DNA of 64,000 nucleotides from Bacteroidales bacterium (GTDB lineage: Bacteria > Bacteroidota > Bacteroidia > Bacteroidales > UBA932). The stretch's first letter is position 1; every line of letters starts with the position of its first letter. The notes beneath the pieces were generated by a model. It was given only the letters and a program-made list of their open reading frames with translations, did not search any database and had not been told where the DNA came from. The stretch is from positions 1 to 64,000 of the forward strand of contig JAGAKR010000021.1 of NCBI GenBank assembly GCA_017625535.1, in the 5' to 3' direction. The translations under genes and the position numbers were made by a program. Positions 18,787-26,828 of this stretch are shown piece by piece.

Positions 18787-19755
18787 ATAATTTTTTTTGA
18801 ATAGCTTATCTTTTATATAATATTCCCCCCTGAGTTCCCAAACCAGCACAAAAGATGCCAGCCATCTTGAGAACAGGAGGACATACCATACAGCACCCAT
18901 TGCCGTTACAAGCAGAAGGTCCTCAAGATTACTGTGGGAAATTGAGATATGCGTATTCAAAAGATCAATGTCACGTCCGTCCACATTGCCGTTCTCCACC
19001 TCTTCCATCATTACAGCAGCTCCGTATGCAAGCCCAAGGGTGTTGGCAACAATCCACAGGAACGAAGTCCTTGCAGGAAGTCCGAAAAACGCAAGGAAGT
19101 ACCTCAAGAATTTTGACACCCACCTTATCACCCCATACTCAGCCAGAAGTTTCTGCACAATTGCAAGTGAATAGATAAGGGTTGTCATCTTTATTACAAC
19201 CTCTACAGTTGAACGGAGCCAGTCCTTGAAGAGCACCATAAACTCCACATCCTGTGTCTGCGCGCTTCCCAATGTGCTTACAACATCTCCCGGCAGGAGT
19301 TTATTCAAGAAGAATGCCAAAGTAAAGGCAGAAAGGGTCCTTACAATAACAATCCTCACCGCCGATGTACCTGTCTTTTTCTGCACGGCTGTTTCTGTAA
19401 TCATATTGTGCGCACAGAGTACCATAGTACAGAGGATTGTAAGCGCCCTCACATCAAAATCAAATGAAGCCGCCACCGAAATTGCAGCATACACATTTAC
19501 AAAATATCCGGTAACGAACGGAAGCGCCGCCTCTCCAGGAAGACCAAGGCTGTTGAAAACCGGTGCCAGCAGACCTGAGAACCACGGCAGCACATTAAGA
19601 TACTTGAGGAACATTATTGCAAATGATACCCCAACGGTGATTTTAAGGAGCCATATACAAGTTTTTGTGGTGCCCGGAAGCACACTCTTTATACACCTTA
19701 AAATCCTTTCTTTGTGGGACTCCGCTTCAGCCGGAGCCATTCTGTTGTTTTGCAT
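18784..19755 (-). CDS. Nucleoside-recognition (Gate) domain membrane protein
   Basis: This is an integral membrane protein of 323 residues with about eight hydrophobic segments. It has two Gate/nucleoside-recognition-like halves (about 25-160 and 170-300), as in SpmA/SpmB and FeoB-associated domains. Visible elements include LLKITVGVSFAIMFLKYLNVLPWFSGLL, VTGYFVNVYAAISVAASF and the second-half GLPARTSFLWIVANTLGLAYG. Substrate is unknown. A TTG start at 19776 lies inside the -7 box, so the ATG at 19755 (MQNNRMAPAE) is used. The stop overlaps the trxB promoter. Confidence 0.75.
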   Translation of the reverse strand: MQNNRMAPAEAESHKERILRCIKSVLPGTTKTCIWLLKITVGVSFAIMFLKYLNVLPWFSGLLAPVFNSLGLPGEAALPFVTGYFVNVYAAISVAASFDFDVRALTILCTMVLCAHNMITETAVQKKTGTSAVRIVIVRTLSAFTLAFFLNKLLPGDVVSTLGSAQTQDVEFMVLFKDWLRSTVEVVIKMTTLIYSLAIVQKLLAEYGVIRWVSKFLRYFLAFFGLPARTSFLWIVANTLGLAYGAAVMMEEVENGNVDGRDIDLLNTHISISHSNLEDLLLVTAMGAVWYVLLFSRWLASFVLVWELRGEYYIKDKLFKKNY

Positions 19756-19773
19756 AGGGAAACTAATTTGGCG

Positions 19774-19805
19774 CAAATTTACACCTTAATTCCAATTGTG
19801 TACAA
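19774..19805 (-). promoter_or_regulatory. Promoter of the Gate-domain membrane protein gene
   Basis: On the minus strand, TTG (19803-19805) is followed after 21 nt by TAAATTTG (19774-19781), a textbook Bacteroidota promoter. The ATG at 19755 is 18 nt beyond the -7 box. This settles the gene start. Confidence 0.7.
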
Positions 19806-19824
19806 CATTTGCCCAAAATACTCA

Positions 19825-21222
19825 TTAAAAAGCAAAACGGAGTCCTCCCTGGAAGGAGAAACCTTTTGGATCATCAGAGTATCTGTTCTTTATCACATAC
19901 CCCTTGTCCTTTGCAATCCAGCCATCTTGCATACCCAGATAATAATACACACCGGGCTCTATATACAGCGATGCACCACCTCCCAACCCCAACTGCATTC
20001 CAATGGAAGCATTGAGGGAATTCTGCAGTTTGGACACACTTAGTTTTTCATCGGAACCGTCATCGTGCTCCAGCACACCATAGATACATTTTTCCAACAG
20101 ATATCCTCCCGACAGATACAATGAGAAACTCCCCCCCTGCACCAGCCTTGCCTGCAATTTGAGTGGTATTCCCAGATAATGGAGTTTCTGCACGGTACCA
20201 CGGCCTGAACGGAGCATCCTGGATTTCATATACTGGTAAGAGATTCCGCTCTCAACATAAAGCCCCTCCCATACCTCCTTTGCAACCGACAGTCCCAGCC
20301 TCACAGGAGCGCTGTGGTCATACTCATAATTTTTGTACTCTTTTGCTGTATTGAATATATTGGGGCTCATGCTCCCCAGCCACTCTATATCCCCTTCCGG
20401 CTTGTAGTCCATATTCACGAATCCGTTCAGGAAGGTCATATTGTTGGATTCCCCTGCTATATTGCTTCCCCCTGCTATATTGCTTCCGCCTGCAGATCCT
20501 CCCGGCCCTGGACCTGGAGCCACTTCAGGACCCGCAGCTGGAGCCTGCTCCATTGAACTGCCAAAACTGATTCCGGAATTCCCGGCCGCCAAAGCCAGAT
20601 ATGTCCTGCGCTTTTCTCTCCTGAATTCCTTCTTGCCGTCATTCTGCAGATACTCCAGTTCCTTGAGGTACTCCTCCCTCTCCTTCATTCTCTGCTCCTT
20701 CTCTTTGCTCTTCTCCTCTGCCGGCTTTCTGGATTTTTCAGCCTTTACGGACTCCCCCTCCGGATTCTTTCTATCTTTCACCGCTACATCTTCCTCACCG
20801 GCATATTCAGAATCTGCACGTTCATCAACCTGCATGTTTTCATCCGCAATCACCACTTCCCCTTCACTCACTTTGTGGGATTGAGCCATATGCCCAATAT
20901 CCACAGGTTTCACATCTGTCCGTTCAATATCCTCCTGCTGAAAATGCTTGTCCAGCATATCCAAGTTCTGAAGATTCTCCTGTGCAACATAATCCCCAGT
21001 GGAAGGGGTTTCCACTTCTGGTGCAAAGAGCATAAATGCCAATACTGCAACTGCAGCTGCACACGCTGCCCATACAAAGCGCCTCCTGCCCCTCTTTACA
21101 GGTGCCGGTGCTGGAATTTCCTTTGCCATATCTTCCCAGAAACTGTCGGGAAGCGGCTCTGAATGATTCTCTACAGAATCCTTCAGCCTCAAAAGCCATT
21201 TTTCCTTATTTTCACTTCCCAT
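19825..21222 (-). CDS. Membrane-anchored protein with a beta-barrel-like C-terminal domain, probable anti-sigma partner
   Basis: This 465-residue protein begins with a cytoplasmic segment (1-47, WEDMAKEIPAPAPVKRGRRR), followed by one membrane helix (about 48-67). A long charged Glu/Lys-rich region comes next (about 90-205), then a Gly/Pro/Ala-rich linker with short GGSNIAG repeats (about 230-255). The C-terminal domain (about 290-465) reads like an outer-membrane beta-barrel (YVESGISYQYM, LGIPLKLQARL, SLYLSGGY, ending FSFQGGLRFAF). The gene overlaps the ECF sigma gene by 11 nt. By position the cytoplasmic part is likely an anti-sigma domain. That role is inferred; no canonical zinc or FecR motif is visible. 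Confidence 0.7.
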   Translation of the reverse strand: MGSENKEKWLLRLKDSVENHSEPLPDSFWEDMAKEIPAPAPVKRGRRRFVWAACAAAVAVLAFMLFAPEVETPSTGDYVAQENLQNLDMLDKHFQQEDIERTDVKPVDIGHMAQSHKVSEGEVVIADENMQVDERADSEYAGEEDVAVKDRKNPEGESVKAEKSRKPAEEKSKEKEQRMKEREEYLKELEYLQNDGKKEFRREKRRTYLALAAGNSGISFGSSMEQAPAAGPEVAPGPGPGGSAGGSNIAGGSNIAGESNNMTFLNGFVNMDYKPEGDIEWLGSMSPNIFNTAKEYKNYEYDHSAPVRLGLSVAKEVWEGLYVESGISYQYMKSRMLRSGRGTVQKLHYLGIPLKLQARLVQGGSFSLYLSGGYLLEKCIYGVLEHDDGSDEKLSVSKLQNSLNASIGMQLGLGGGASLYIEPGVYYYLGMQDGWIAKDKGYVIKNRYSDDPKGFSFQGGLRFAF

Positions 21223-21763
21223 TTTCTGTTTCCTTTAGATAGTTGTTGATTTTCTTTGCTATTGCCGCTTTTGCCCTCAACAATTGTGAGGATGAGGATT
21301 TTTCATTTATGTTGAGCATCCGGGCTATCTCCTTGTGCGGCAACTCCTCAAACACATACAAGTTGAACACTGCCCTGTACCCTGGAGGAAGTTCTTCAAT
21401 GAAGCCCAGAAGCACTCCAGAGGGTATCTGCTCCATAAGCCCCTCCGGGGGCTCCTCCTGTTGCATTTCCCGTGGCATTTCAACCACCTGGAACCGCTGT
21501 GCGGCCCTTATCTTTTCAAGGGCCATATTTATTACAAGCCTTGTGAGCCACCCCTTGAGCGAGCCCTGCCCCCTGTAATTGAACTTGTCTATGTTGGAGA
21601 AAATCTTTATGAAGGCATCGTGAAGGAGATCCAATGCCTCATCCCTGCCTGCACTATAGCGCAGACATACCCCATACAGATGCTCAGAATACCTTTCGTA
21701 CAGGATTTTCCTGGCATCCATACTACCTTTTGCACACTCAAATGTGAGTTCTCTCTCCTCCAT
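21212..21763 (-). CDS. ECF-type RNA polymerase sigma factor
   Basis: This is a sigma-70 factor of the extracytoplasmic-function group, 183 residues, with region 2 (about 10-85; YSEHLYGVCLRYSAGRDEALDLLHDAFIKIFSNIDKF) and region 4 (about 125-175; LPPGYRAVFNLYVFEELPHKEIARMLNINEKSSSSQLLRAKAAI-type helix-turn-helix). It overlaps the start of the beta-barrel partner gene, so the two are translated together. Its promoter faces a NigD-like gene across a symmetric dyad (21792-21839), suggesting autoregulation and shared control. Confidence 0.92.
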   Translation of the reverse strand: MEERELTFECAKGSMDARKILYERYSEHLYGVCLRYSAGRDEALDLLHDAFIKIFSNIDKFNYRGQGSLKGWLTRLVINMALEKIRAAQRFQVVEMPREMQQEEPPEGLMEQIPSGVLLGFIEELPPGYRAVFNLYVFEELPHKEIARMLNINEKSSSSQLLRAKAAIAKKINNYLKETENGK

Positions 21764-21791
21764 TTATATCATTTTCTGTCTTTAAAACGAA

Positions 21792-21839
21792 CAAAATTAG
21801 AAAATACTGCACCCGATTATGCAGTATTTTTTAAATTTG
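21792..21839. promoter_or_regulatory. Divergent promoter pair with a central symmetric dyad
   Basis: Two -7 boxes point outward: TAATTTTG on minus (21792-21799) for the sigma gene and TAAATTTG on plus (21832-21839) for the NigD-like gene. Exactly between them is a perfect 10-bp inverted repeat (AAAATACTGC 21801-21810, GCAGTATTTT 21821-21830) with a 10-nt centre. Each arm ends one base from its -7 box. Neither promoter has a TTG at the usual -33 spacing, so the dyad arms occupy the recognition positions. A smaller dyad (CGTTTAT tgc ATAAACG, 21842-21858) overlaps the predicted plus-strand transcript start. Confidence 0.65.
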
Positions 21840-21883
21840 CACGTTTATTGCATAAACGATAACAAAAAACAAATTATACAAGA

Positions 21884-22594
21884 ATGAAAAAATTTGCAAA
21901 AATTCTATTTCTGGCCGCTTTGGCCGTATCTTTCATGCAGTCGTGCACCACAGATTATGAGCAGGCAGACAAGGCTGTACTTGTAACAGTGCAGAAATCA
22001 CTCAACCCGGCAGGATTCTATGGTGTGCTTGACAACGGAGACAGGCTTTACCCAGGTGCAATGCGTGTTGCATATACCCCTACAAATGATTTGCAGAGGG
22101 CAATCATCTACTTCTCAGACATTGAGGGTGAGCCATTGGAGGGATATAAATACAATGCAGATGTATTCAACGTTGCAGAGGTTACAACAAAACGCATAAC
22201 ACAAGTTATGACTCCTGAGGCTGATACACTTACAAACGGTCTCAAAATAACCAACGCATGGATTGGCGGAGGATTCCTTAATGTGGAGTTCCAGGTTAAC
22301 GTTGAGCCTTATCTTACCAAAAGCCTTACAGTTGCTCTTCAGGATATGATGCTTGATGGCCCTGCTACACCGGATGGTGATTACTATCCGCTTGAACTTG
22401 GATTCAAATGCTACCCTGCACTTGAGAACGGTGTTGGAACAACCATCACTACAGTGGCATGTTTCTATCTTGGAGGGGAGTACAGCCTGGATAATCTTGG
22501 ATGTGCCGGATACAAGATCAGTTACAAAGGGCTGGATTCATTCAGTGATGAGCCTAACGAGACAAAAATCGTAACTCCGGAGACAAAGCAATAA
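21884..22594 (+). CDS. NigD-like lipoprotein
   Basis: This is a secreted lipoprotein of 236 residues with the N-terminal signal MKKFAKILFLAALAVSFMQSC (Cys about residue 21). Two beta-rich domains follow, in the pattern of Bacteroidota NigD-like proteins (an OB-like strand set with LNPAGFYGVLDNGDRLYPG, then an Ig-like part with IGGGFLNVEFQVN and YYPLELGFKCYP). NigD is named for a bacteriocin-linked cluster, but the biochemical role of the family is unknown. It is transcribed divergently from the ECF sigma factor and ends at a strong terminator. It could be a target of that sigma factor. Confidence 0.75.
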   Translation: MKKFAKILFLAALAVSFMQSCTTDYEQADKAVLVTVQKSLNPAGFYGVLDNGDRLYPGAMRVAYTPTNDLQRAIIYFSDIEGEPLEGYKYNADVFNVAEVTTKRITQVMTPEADTLTNGLKITNAWIGGGFLNVEFQVNVEPYLTKSLTVALQDMMLDGPATPDGDYYPLELGFKCYPALENGVGTTITTVACFYLGGEYSLDNLGCAGYKISYKGLDSFSDEPNETKIVTPETKQ

Positions 22595-22620
22595 CAGTTG
22601 GGGTTACAATTATAAAAATG

Positions 22621-22650
22621 AAAAAGGCAGCCTTTACAGCTGCCTTTTTT
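22621..22650. terminator. Bidirectional rho-independent terminator
   Basis: Stem AAAAAGGCAGC / GCTGCCTTTTTT (22621-22631 and 22639-22650) with a 7-nt loop has A and T tracts on both sides. It separates the convergent NigD-like and gadC genes and overlaps the last base of the gadC stop codon. Confidence 0.9.
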
Positions 22651-24110
22651 CATCTCTTCTCCTCCCAGTGGAAAGGCTCAAAGGCAACATCTGCAGATAC
22701 CCAACTCTTTTTTCTGTTGGCATAAATGAGCAGCGGAGCCCCAACCATAACTATACATCCTACGGCAAGGACTGAATACCAAACTGTATTGCTGCCTGTT
22801 GCAATCTGGGCGGGCGGTATGAAACTCAGCACAAATGCCAGCAGCGAGCCGCAGAATCCCAGTCCGCTTACAATCCACATCATTGCATTGCCCCTCTTTC
22901 CAATCCTGTACGGACGTTCATAATCCTTCATATTGTACCTTAATTTTATTGCCGCCGCAAACATTATCAGGTACATTATAAGATAAAGCACCACCGTAAG
23001 CTGGCTGAGGATCTGATAAAAGCTCTGTACCGAAGGCATCACCACAAACAGCAGTCCCAATACGGTTACAATTGCCCCCTGCACCAGCAGGATATTCCTC
23101 TGCACTCCATTTTCATTTGATTTCTGGAAGAAAGGAGGGAGATATCCCGCCTTGCCAACTGCAAATATACCTTTTGAAGGTCCCGACACCCAGGTAAGTA
23201 CACTTGCCAGCACACCAAAAGCCAATGCTACCGCAATTACCGGAGAGAGCCAGCTTGCATGCAGATAGGCAAAGTATTTGTCGAAACCTATAAGGAGGCT
23301 CTGGGTAAGGTTGATCTCCTTCTGCGGAATTATTACCCCCAATGCAAAAGTTCCAAGGACAAAAATGAGCACTGTAATGAAGGCCCCCATAAAAATTGCC
23401 TTTGGATAGTTCTTTGCAGGATTCTCCATATCGGTTACGTGTATACCGCTCATCTCCATACCTGCATAGAAGAGGAAGATTCCGGATGCAAGCACCAGAT
23501 TGTTGAAGTTTGTGAGATCGGGGAAGAAACTTCCGTGAAAATCCATCTGCGGAACACCGCCTGTTGCAAGGTATACTATCCCCAGCACCACCAGCAGTGC
23601 CGCAGGGATGATTGTACCTACAAGTCCCCCTATTTTTGCAACCTTGGAAACCCATCCCATACCTTTGAGTGAGATGAAGGTTGCCAGCCAGTAGATTGCC
23701 AGAACCACTACAAGCGAGTATATCTTGTTTGAGGCAAGGGCCATGTCGTGCGCCTGCCCCATACCAATGAACGCAATGGCAACAGCACCAAAAGTAAGCA
23801 CTGTAGGGTACCATATTGTACTCTCAATCCACTGGAGCCATATTGCCAGAAAGCCCCACTTTTTGCCGAACGCCTCACCAACCCATCTGAACACACCTCC
23901 CTGTTTGTCCTTGAACATTGCAGCCAGTTCCGCTGCCACAAGAGATGTAGGGATAAGGAACACTATTGCTGCAAAAAGATAATAAAAGGCCGAACTCAAC
24001 CCATATTCCGCTTCGGCGGGGAGCCCCCTGAGGCTCACCACCGCCGTAACATTCATTATTGCCAGGGTGAACACACCCAACTTGGCAACCTGTTTTGCAT
24101 TGCCTGCCAT
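22650..24110 (-). CDS. gadC: Glutamate/GABA antiporter, APC superfamily
   Basis: This is an inner-membrane exchanger that imports glutamate and exports GABA, completing the proton-consuming cycle of GadB. The 486-residue protein has about 12 hydrophobic segments and an APC-type N-terminus (LGVFTLAIMNVTAVVSLRGLP). It also has the LIPTSLVAAELAAMF segment and the WVGEAFGKKWGFLAIWLQW block typical of the GadC branch. It lies 13 nt downstream of gadB on the same strand. Substrate specificity is inferred from this pairing. Confidence 0.88.
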   Translation of the reverse strand: MAGNAKQVAKLGVFTLAIMNVTAVVSLRGLPAEAEYGLSSAFYYLFAAIVFLIPTSLVAAELAAMFKDKQGGVFRWVGEAFGKKWGFLAIWLQWIESTIWYPTVLTFGAVAIAFIGMGQAHDMALASNKIYSLVVVLAIYWLATFISLKGMGWVSKVAKIGGLVGTIIPAALLVVLGIVYLATGGVPQMDFHGSFFPDLTNFNNLVLASGIFLFYAGMEMSGIHVTDMENPAKNYPKAIFMGAFITVLIFVLGTFALGVIIPQKEINLTQSLLIGFDKYFAYLHASWLSPVIAVALAFGVLASVLTWVSGPSKGIFAVGKAGYLPPFFQKSNENGVQRNILLVQGAIVTVLGLLFVVMPSVQSFYQILSQLTVVLYLIMYLIMFAAAIKLRYNMKDYERPYRIGKRGNAMMWIVSGLGFCGSLLAFVLSFIPPAQIATGSNTVWYSVLAVGCIVMVGAPLLIYANRKKSWVSADVAFEPFHWEEKR

Positions 24111-24123
24111 AATTCACATCTTT

Positions 24124-25527
24124 TTAATGGGTAAATACTTTTCCTTTCTGCTTCTCCTGTTTTTCGTATGCAATCCTTGAAGCGGTAGGGTATTCCAATT
24201 TTTCCAGTTCCGCTACGGCAGAGCGCATATCATTGAGCATCATATCTGCCATATCCCTGGTAAATCCCTGCTTGATTACAACCCTCATCACCACAATATC
24301 CTCCAGATTTGCAGGTAGTGTATAGGCAGGTACCATCCATCCCCCCTGTTTCAGCTTGTCCTGCAGATCATATAATGTCCATCTGGCACTCTTGTCATAT
24401 TCTTCATCAAGATGCCATATGAACAGTGGGTTCACCACCTCGTCTGCATAATTGTGGAACTGCGGGAATTTTGCAATCTCTCCCCAGATATATTTTGCAA
24501 CCTCCATGCAATTCTGCTGTATGGCTTTGTATCCTTCAAATCCAAGCCTTATATAATTGTAGTACTGGCCCAGGATCTGTGCTCCCGGACGTGAAAAGTT
24601 CAGGCCAACCTGTGATATTTCAGCTCCAAGGTAATTTACCGAGAAGTTCATCTCATCCGGGAGATATTTCTTGTCCTTCCATATCACCCACCCCAATCCG
24701 GGATACACAAGTCCATATTTGTGTCCCGATGTACTTATTGAAAGGACCCACTTGAGCCTGAAGTCCCATTTCTTTTCGGGATTGATGAACGGAAGTATGA
24801 ATCCTCCCGATGCGGCATCAACGTGGATAGGTATGTCATATCCTGTACGTGCATTGTATTCATCCAGGGCAGCATCAAGGGCTTCCACATCATCATTGAG
24901 CCCTGTCCAGGTTACACCTTGTATAGGCACCACACAAATTGTATTCTCATCGCAATACTGCAGGGCCAGTGCCGGATCCAACGTAATGTGCTCCTTTGAA
25001 ATTGGCACCTGCCTCATCTCCACCTGCCACAACTGGGAGAACTTCTCCCAAACCACCTGCATACCGGAACTTATTACAAAATTTGGTTTGTCGTAAGGTT
25101 TTCCCTGTTCCATCCTGCGCTTCTTCCACCTGAGCCACGCTGCTATGCCGCCAAGCATACAGGCCTCACTTGAACCGATGCCTACTGCTCCAGTCTTCCA
25201 TTTTCGCTGTTCCGGGGTATTCCACAAGTTGGCAAGGATATTTATGCACTTTCCGTTGATTACTGCAACCCTCGGATACTCTGTCTCATCTATATAATTG
25301 ATGTTGATGGCCTCATTCATAAGCCTTGTTGCATAGTCATCCATATAAGTTGTTACAAAAGTTGCCAGATTCAACATAGGATTTGTCTGTGCAAAAGTCT
25401 CTTCTTTAACCATCTGGTATGCTACCTCAGGGTCTGTAGGGCACTGGGGGATAAAATCTGACGGAGCTGGTTCCAAAACTCTCTCCGATGCAAAAATAGG
25501 GGTCTGCGGATTTTTTTCTTTCTTCAT
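24124..25527 (-). CDS. gadB: Glutamate decarboxylase
   Basis: This PLP enzyme converts glutamate to GABA and CO2, consuming a proton. It gives acid resistance and is a source of GABA in gut Bacteroidales. The 467-residue protein matches E. coli GadB in length. It has IGSSEACMLGG, the HVDAASGGF metal/PLP region with the PLP-pairing Asp, the Schiff-base Lys in SISTSGHKYGL (about residue 268), and a C-terminal tail ending KVFTH, like the autoinhibitory tail of E. coli GadB (NSFKHT). Start at 25527 (MKKEKNPQTP) was chosen. A longer start at 25590 would add 21 residues of no family match. Confidence 0.94.
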   Translation of the reverse strand: MKKEKNPQTPIFASERVLEPAPSDFIPQCPTDPEVAYQMVKEETFAQTNPMLNLATFVTTYMDDYATRLMNEAININYIDETEYPRVAVINGKCINILANLWNTPEQRKWKTGAVGIGSSEACMLGGIAAWLRWKKRRMEQGKPYDKPNFVISSGMQVVWEKFSQLWQVEMRQVPISKEHITLDPALALQYCDENTICVVPIQGVTWTGLNDDVEALDAALDEYNARTGYDIPIHVDAASGGFILPFINPEKKWDFRLKWVLSISTSGHKYGLVYPGLGWVIWKDKKYLPDEMNFSVNYLGAEISQVGLNFSRPGAQILGQYYNYIRLGFEGYKAIQQNCMEVAKYIWGEIAKFPQFHNYADEVVNPLFIWHLDEEYDKSARWTLYDLQDKLKQGGWMVPAYTLPANLEDIVVMRVVIKQGFTRDMADMMLNDMRSAVAELEKLEYPTASRIAYEKQEKQKGKVFTH

Positions 25528-25708
25528 AACTCTCTGTGTATTAAAATGAACTGTCATTTTCCCGACAGTATCCTTAATAACAACACTCAATTGTTTTGGT
25601 TGAAATTTTATTTATCGGGAAGAAAAAATGAATTTTTCTTAAAACATATTTGCATATAATAATTATTTTAATTTACTTTGTATCCACAAACAGAGAAACA
25701 TTTGTTAT

Positions 25709-26125
25709 ATGCTTTTATTGAAAGAGAAAATTAAGGAAGCGGGGCTTAAGGCAACACCTCAGAGAATAGCGGTCTACTGTGCAATGAGAAAACTTGGACA
25801 TGCGTGTGTAGACAAGGTTGCAGAAGAGATATCTGTATCTTTTCCATCTATGACAATAGCAACAATCTACAATGTGCTTGAATCTTTCGTAAATGCAGGT
25901 CTGCTTGTAAGGAGGTTCAGTTCAAACAACAAGATGTATTTTGATGTAAATGTATATGAACATGCTCACTTCTATGATTGTTGTGAGAATTCCTACGAAG
26001 ATTTCAATGATCCTGAGCTTGTAAAAATGGTTATGGAATATGTTTCATCAAAAAAAATTGATAACTTTGACATTAAAAGCGTAGACATACAACTTGTAGG
26101 CAGAAAAGTCTGCAACAACTTATAA
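25709..26125 (+). CDS. Fur-family transcriptional regulator, PerR-like
   Basis: This is a 138-residue metalloregulator. The N-terminal winged helix is clear (LKEKIKEAGLKATPQRIAVYCAMRK; MTIATIYNVLESFVNAGLLV). The C-terminal domain has EHAHFYDCCENSYEDF where most Fur/PerR proteins have HxHxxCxxCG. The two cysteines are adjacent here, and the second CxxC pair is absent, with a single Cys near the end. So the structural zinc site is not canonical. It lies 42 nt before rubrerythrin in the same direction, which points to peroxide or iron control. A run rich in A/T with palindrome AATAATTATT (near 25658-25667) precedes it and may be an operator. Confidence 0.85.
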   Translation: MLLLKEKIKEAGLKATPQRIAVYCAMRKLGHACVDKVAEEISVSFPSMTIATIYNVLESFVNAGLLVRRFSSNNKMYFDVNVYEHAHFYDCCENSYEDFNDPELVKMVMEYVSSKKIDNFDIKSVDIQLVGRKVCNNL

Positions 26126-26167
26126 AACAACTGATAAACAATAATAAATCTAAAGGAGAACAAAATT

Positions 26168-26743
26168 ATGGCTAGCATTAAAGGCACACAGACAGAGAAA
26201 AACCTATTGACTGCATTTGCAGGTGAGTCACAGGCAAGAACAAGATACACTTTCTTTGCAAGTGTAGCAAAGAAAGAGGGTTTTGAGCAGATAAGCGCAG
26301 TATTTGCAGAGACTGCAGAACAGGAGAAAGAGCATGCAAAGAGATTCTTCAAATTCCTTGAGGGCGGTGATCTTGAGATTACAGCAACTTATCCTGCAGG
26401 CAAGATTGGTACAACAGCAGAGAATCTTCTTGCTGCAGCAATGGGTGAGAACGAGGAGTGGTCTGAGGCTTATCCTCATATGGCAGAGGTTGCACTTGCA
26501 GAGGGTTTCCCTCAGATAGCTGTTGCATACAAGGAGATTGCAAAAGTTGAGGCTATGCACGAGCAGAGATACCGTACTCTTCTTGCAAGAGTAGAGGCTG
26601 GTAAAGTGTTTGAGAGAGAGGAGTCAATTGAGTGGCAGTGCAGAAACTGCGGTTATGTATATACAGGCAAAGCGGCTCCTAAGACTTGTCCTGCATGCTT
26701 GCATCCACAGGCATACTTTGAGCCAAAAAAATGGAACTACTAA
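26168..26743 (+). CDS. rbr: Rubrerythrin
   Basis: This diiron peroxidase protects anaerobes from hydrogen peroxide. The 191-residue protein has a ferritin-like four-helix domain (about 1-140) with ExxH-type metal ligands (TAFAGESQARTRYTFFA; TAEQEKEHAKRFF; EEWSEAYPHMAEVA; IAKVEAMHEQRY). A C-terminal rubredoxin-like iron site follows (CRNCGYVYTG ... CPACLHPQ). It has an unusually good Shine-Dalgarno for this genome (AAAGGAG about 10 nt before the ATG), a sign of high expression. It follows the Fur-type regulator and ends at a terminator. Confidence 0.96.
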   Translation: MASIKGTQTEKNLLTAFAGESQARTRYTFFASVAKKEGFEQISAVFAETAEQEKEHAKRFFKFLEGGDLEITATYPAGKIGTTAENLLAAAMGENEEWSEAYPHMAEVALAEGFPQIAVAYKEIAKVEAMHEQRYRTLLARVEAGKVFEREESIEWQCRNCGYVYTGKAAPKTCPACLHPQAYFEPKKWNY

Positions 26744-26765
26744 CAGATTATCCAAGTGTGTGAGA

Positions 26766-26792
26766 CCGTCCGGAAACCCGGACGGTTTTTTT
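26766..26792 (+). terminator. Rho-independent terminator of rubrerythrin
   Basis: Perfect 8-bp GC-rich stem (CCGTCCGG 26766-26773, CCGGACGG 26778-26785) is followed by seven T. The T tract runs almost directly into the next promoter. Confidence 0.93.
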
Positions 26793-26794
26793 AT

Positions 26795-26802
26795 TATCTT
26801 TG
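26795..26802 (+). promoter_or_regulatory. -7 promoter element of the DMT transporter gene
   Basis: TATCTTTG matches TAnnTTTG, 26 nt before the ATG at 26829, only 2 nt after the rubrerythrin terminator T tract. The terminator stem therefore occupies the -33 zone of this promoter. Confidence 0.6.
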
Positions 26803-26828
26803 CACACTTGTTAACAGAGACTTCCCCT

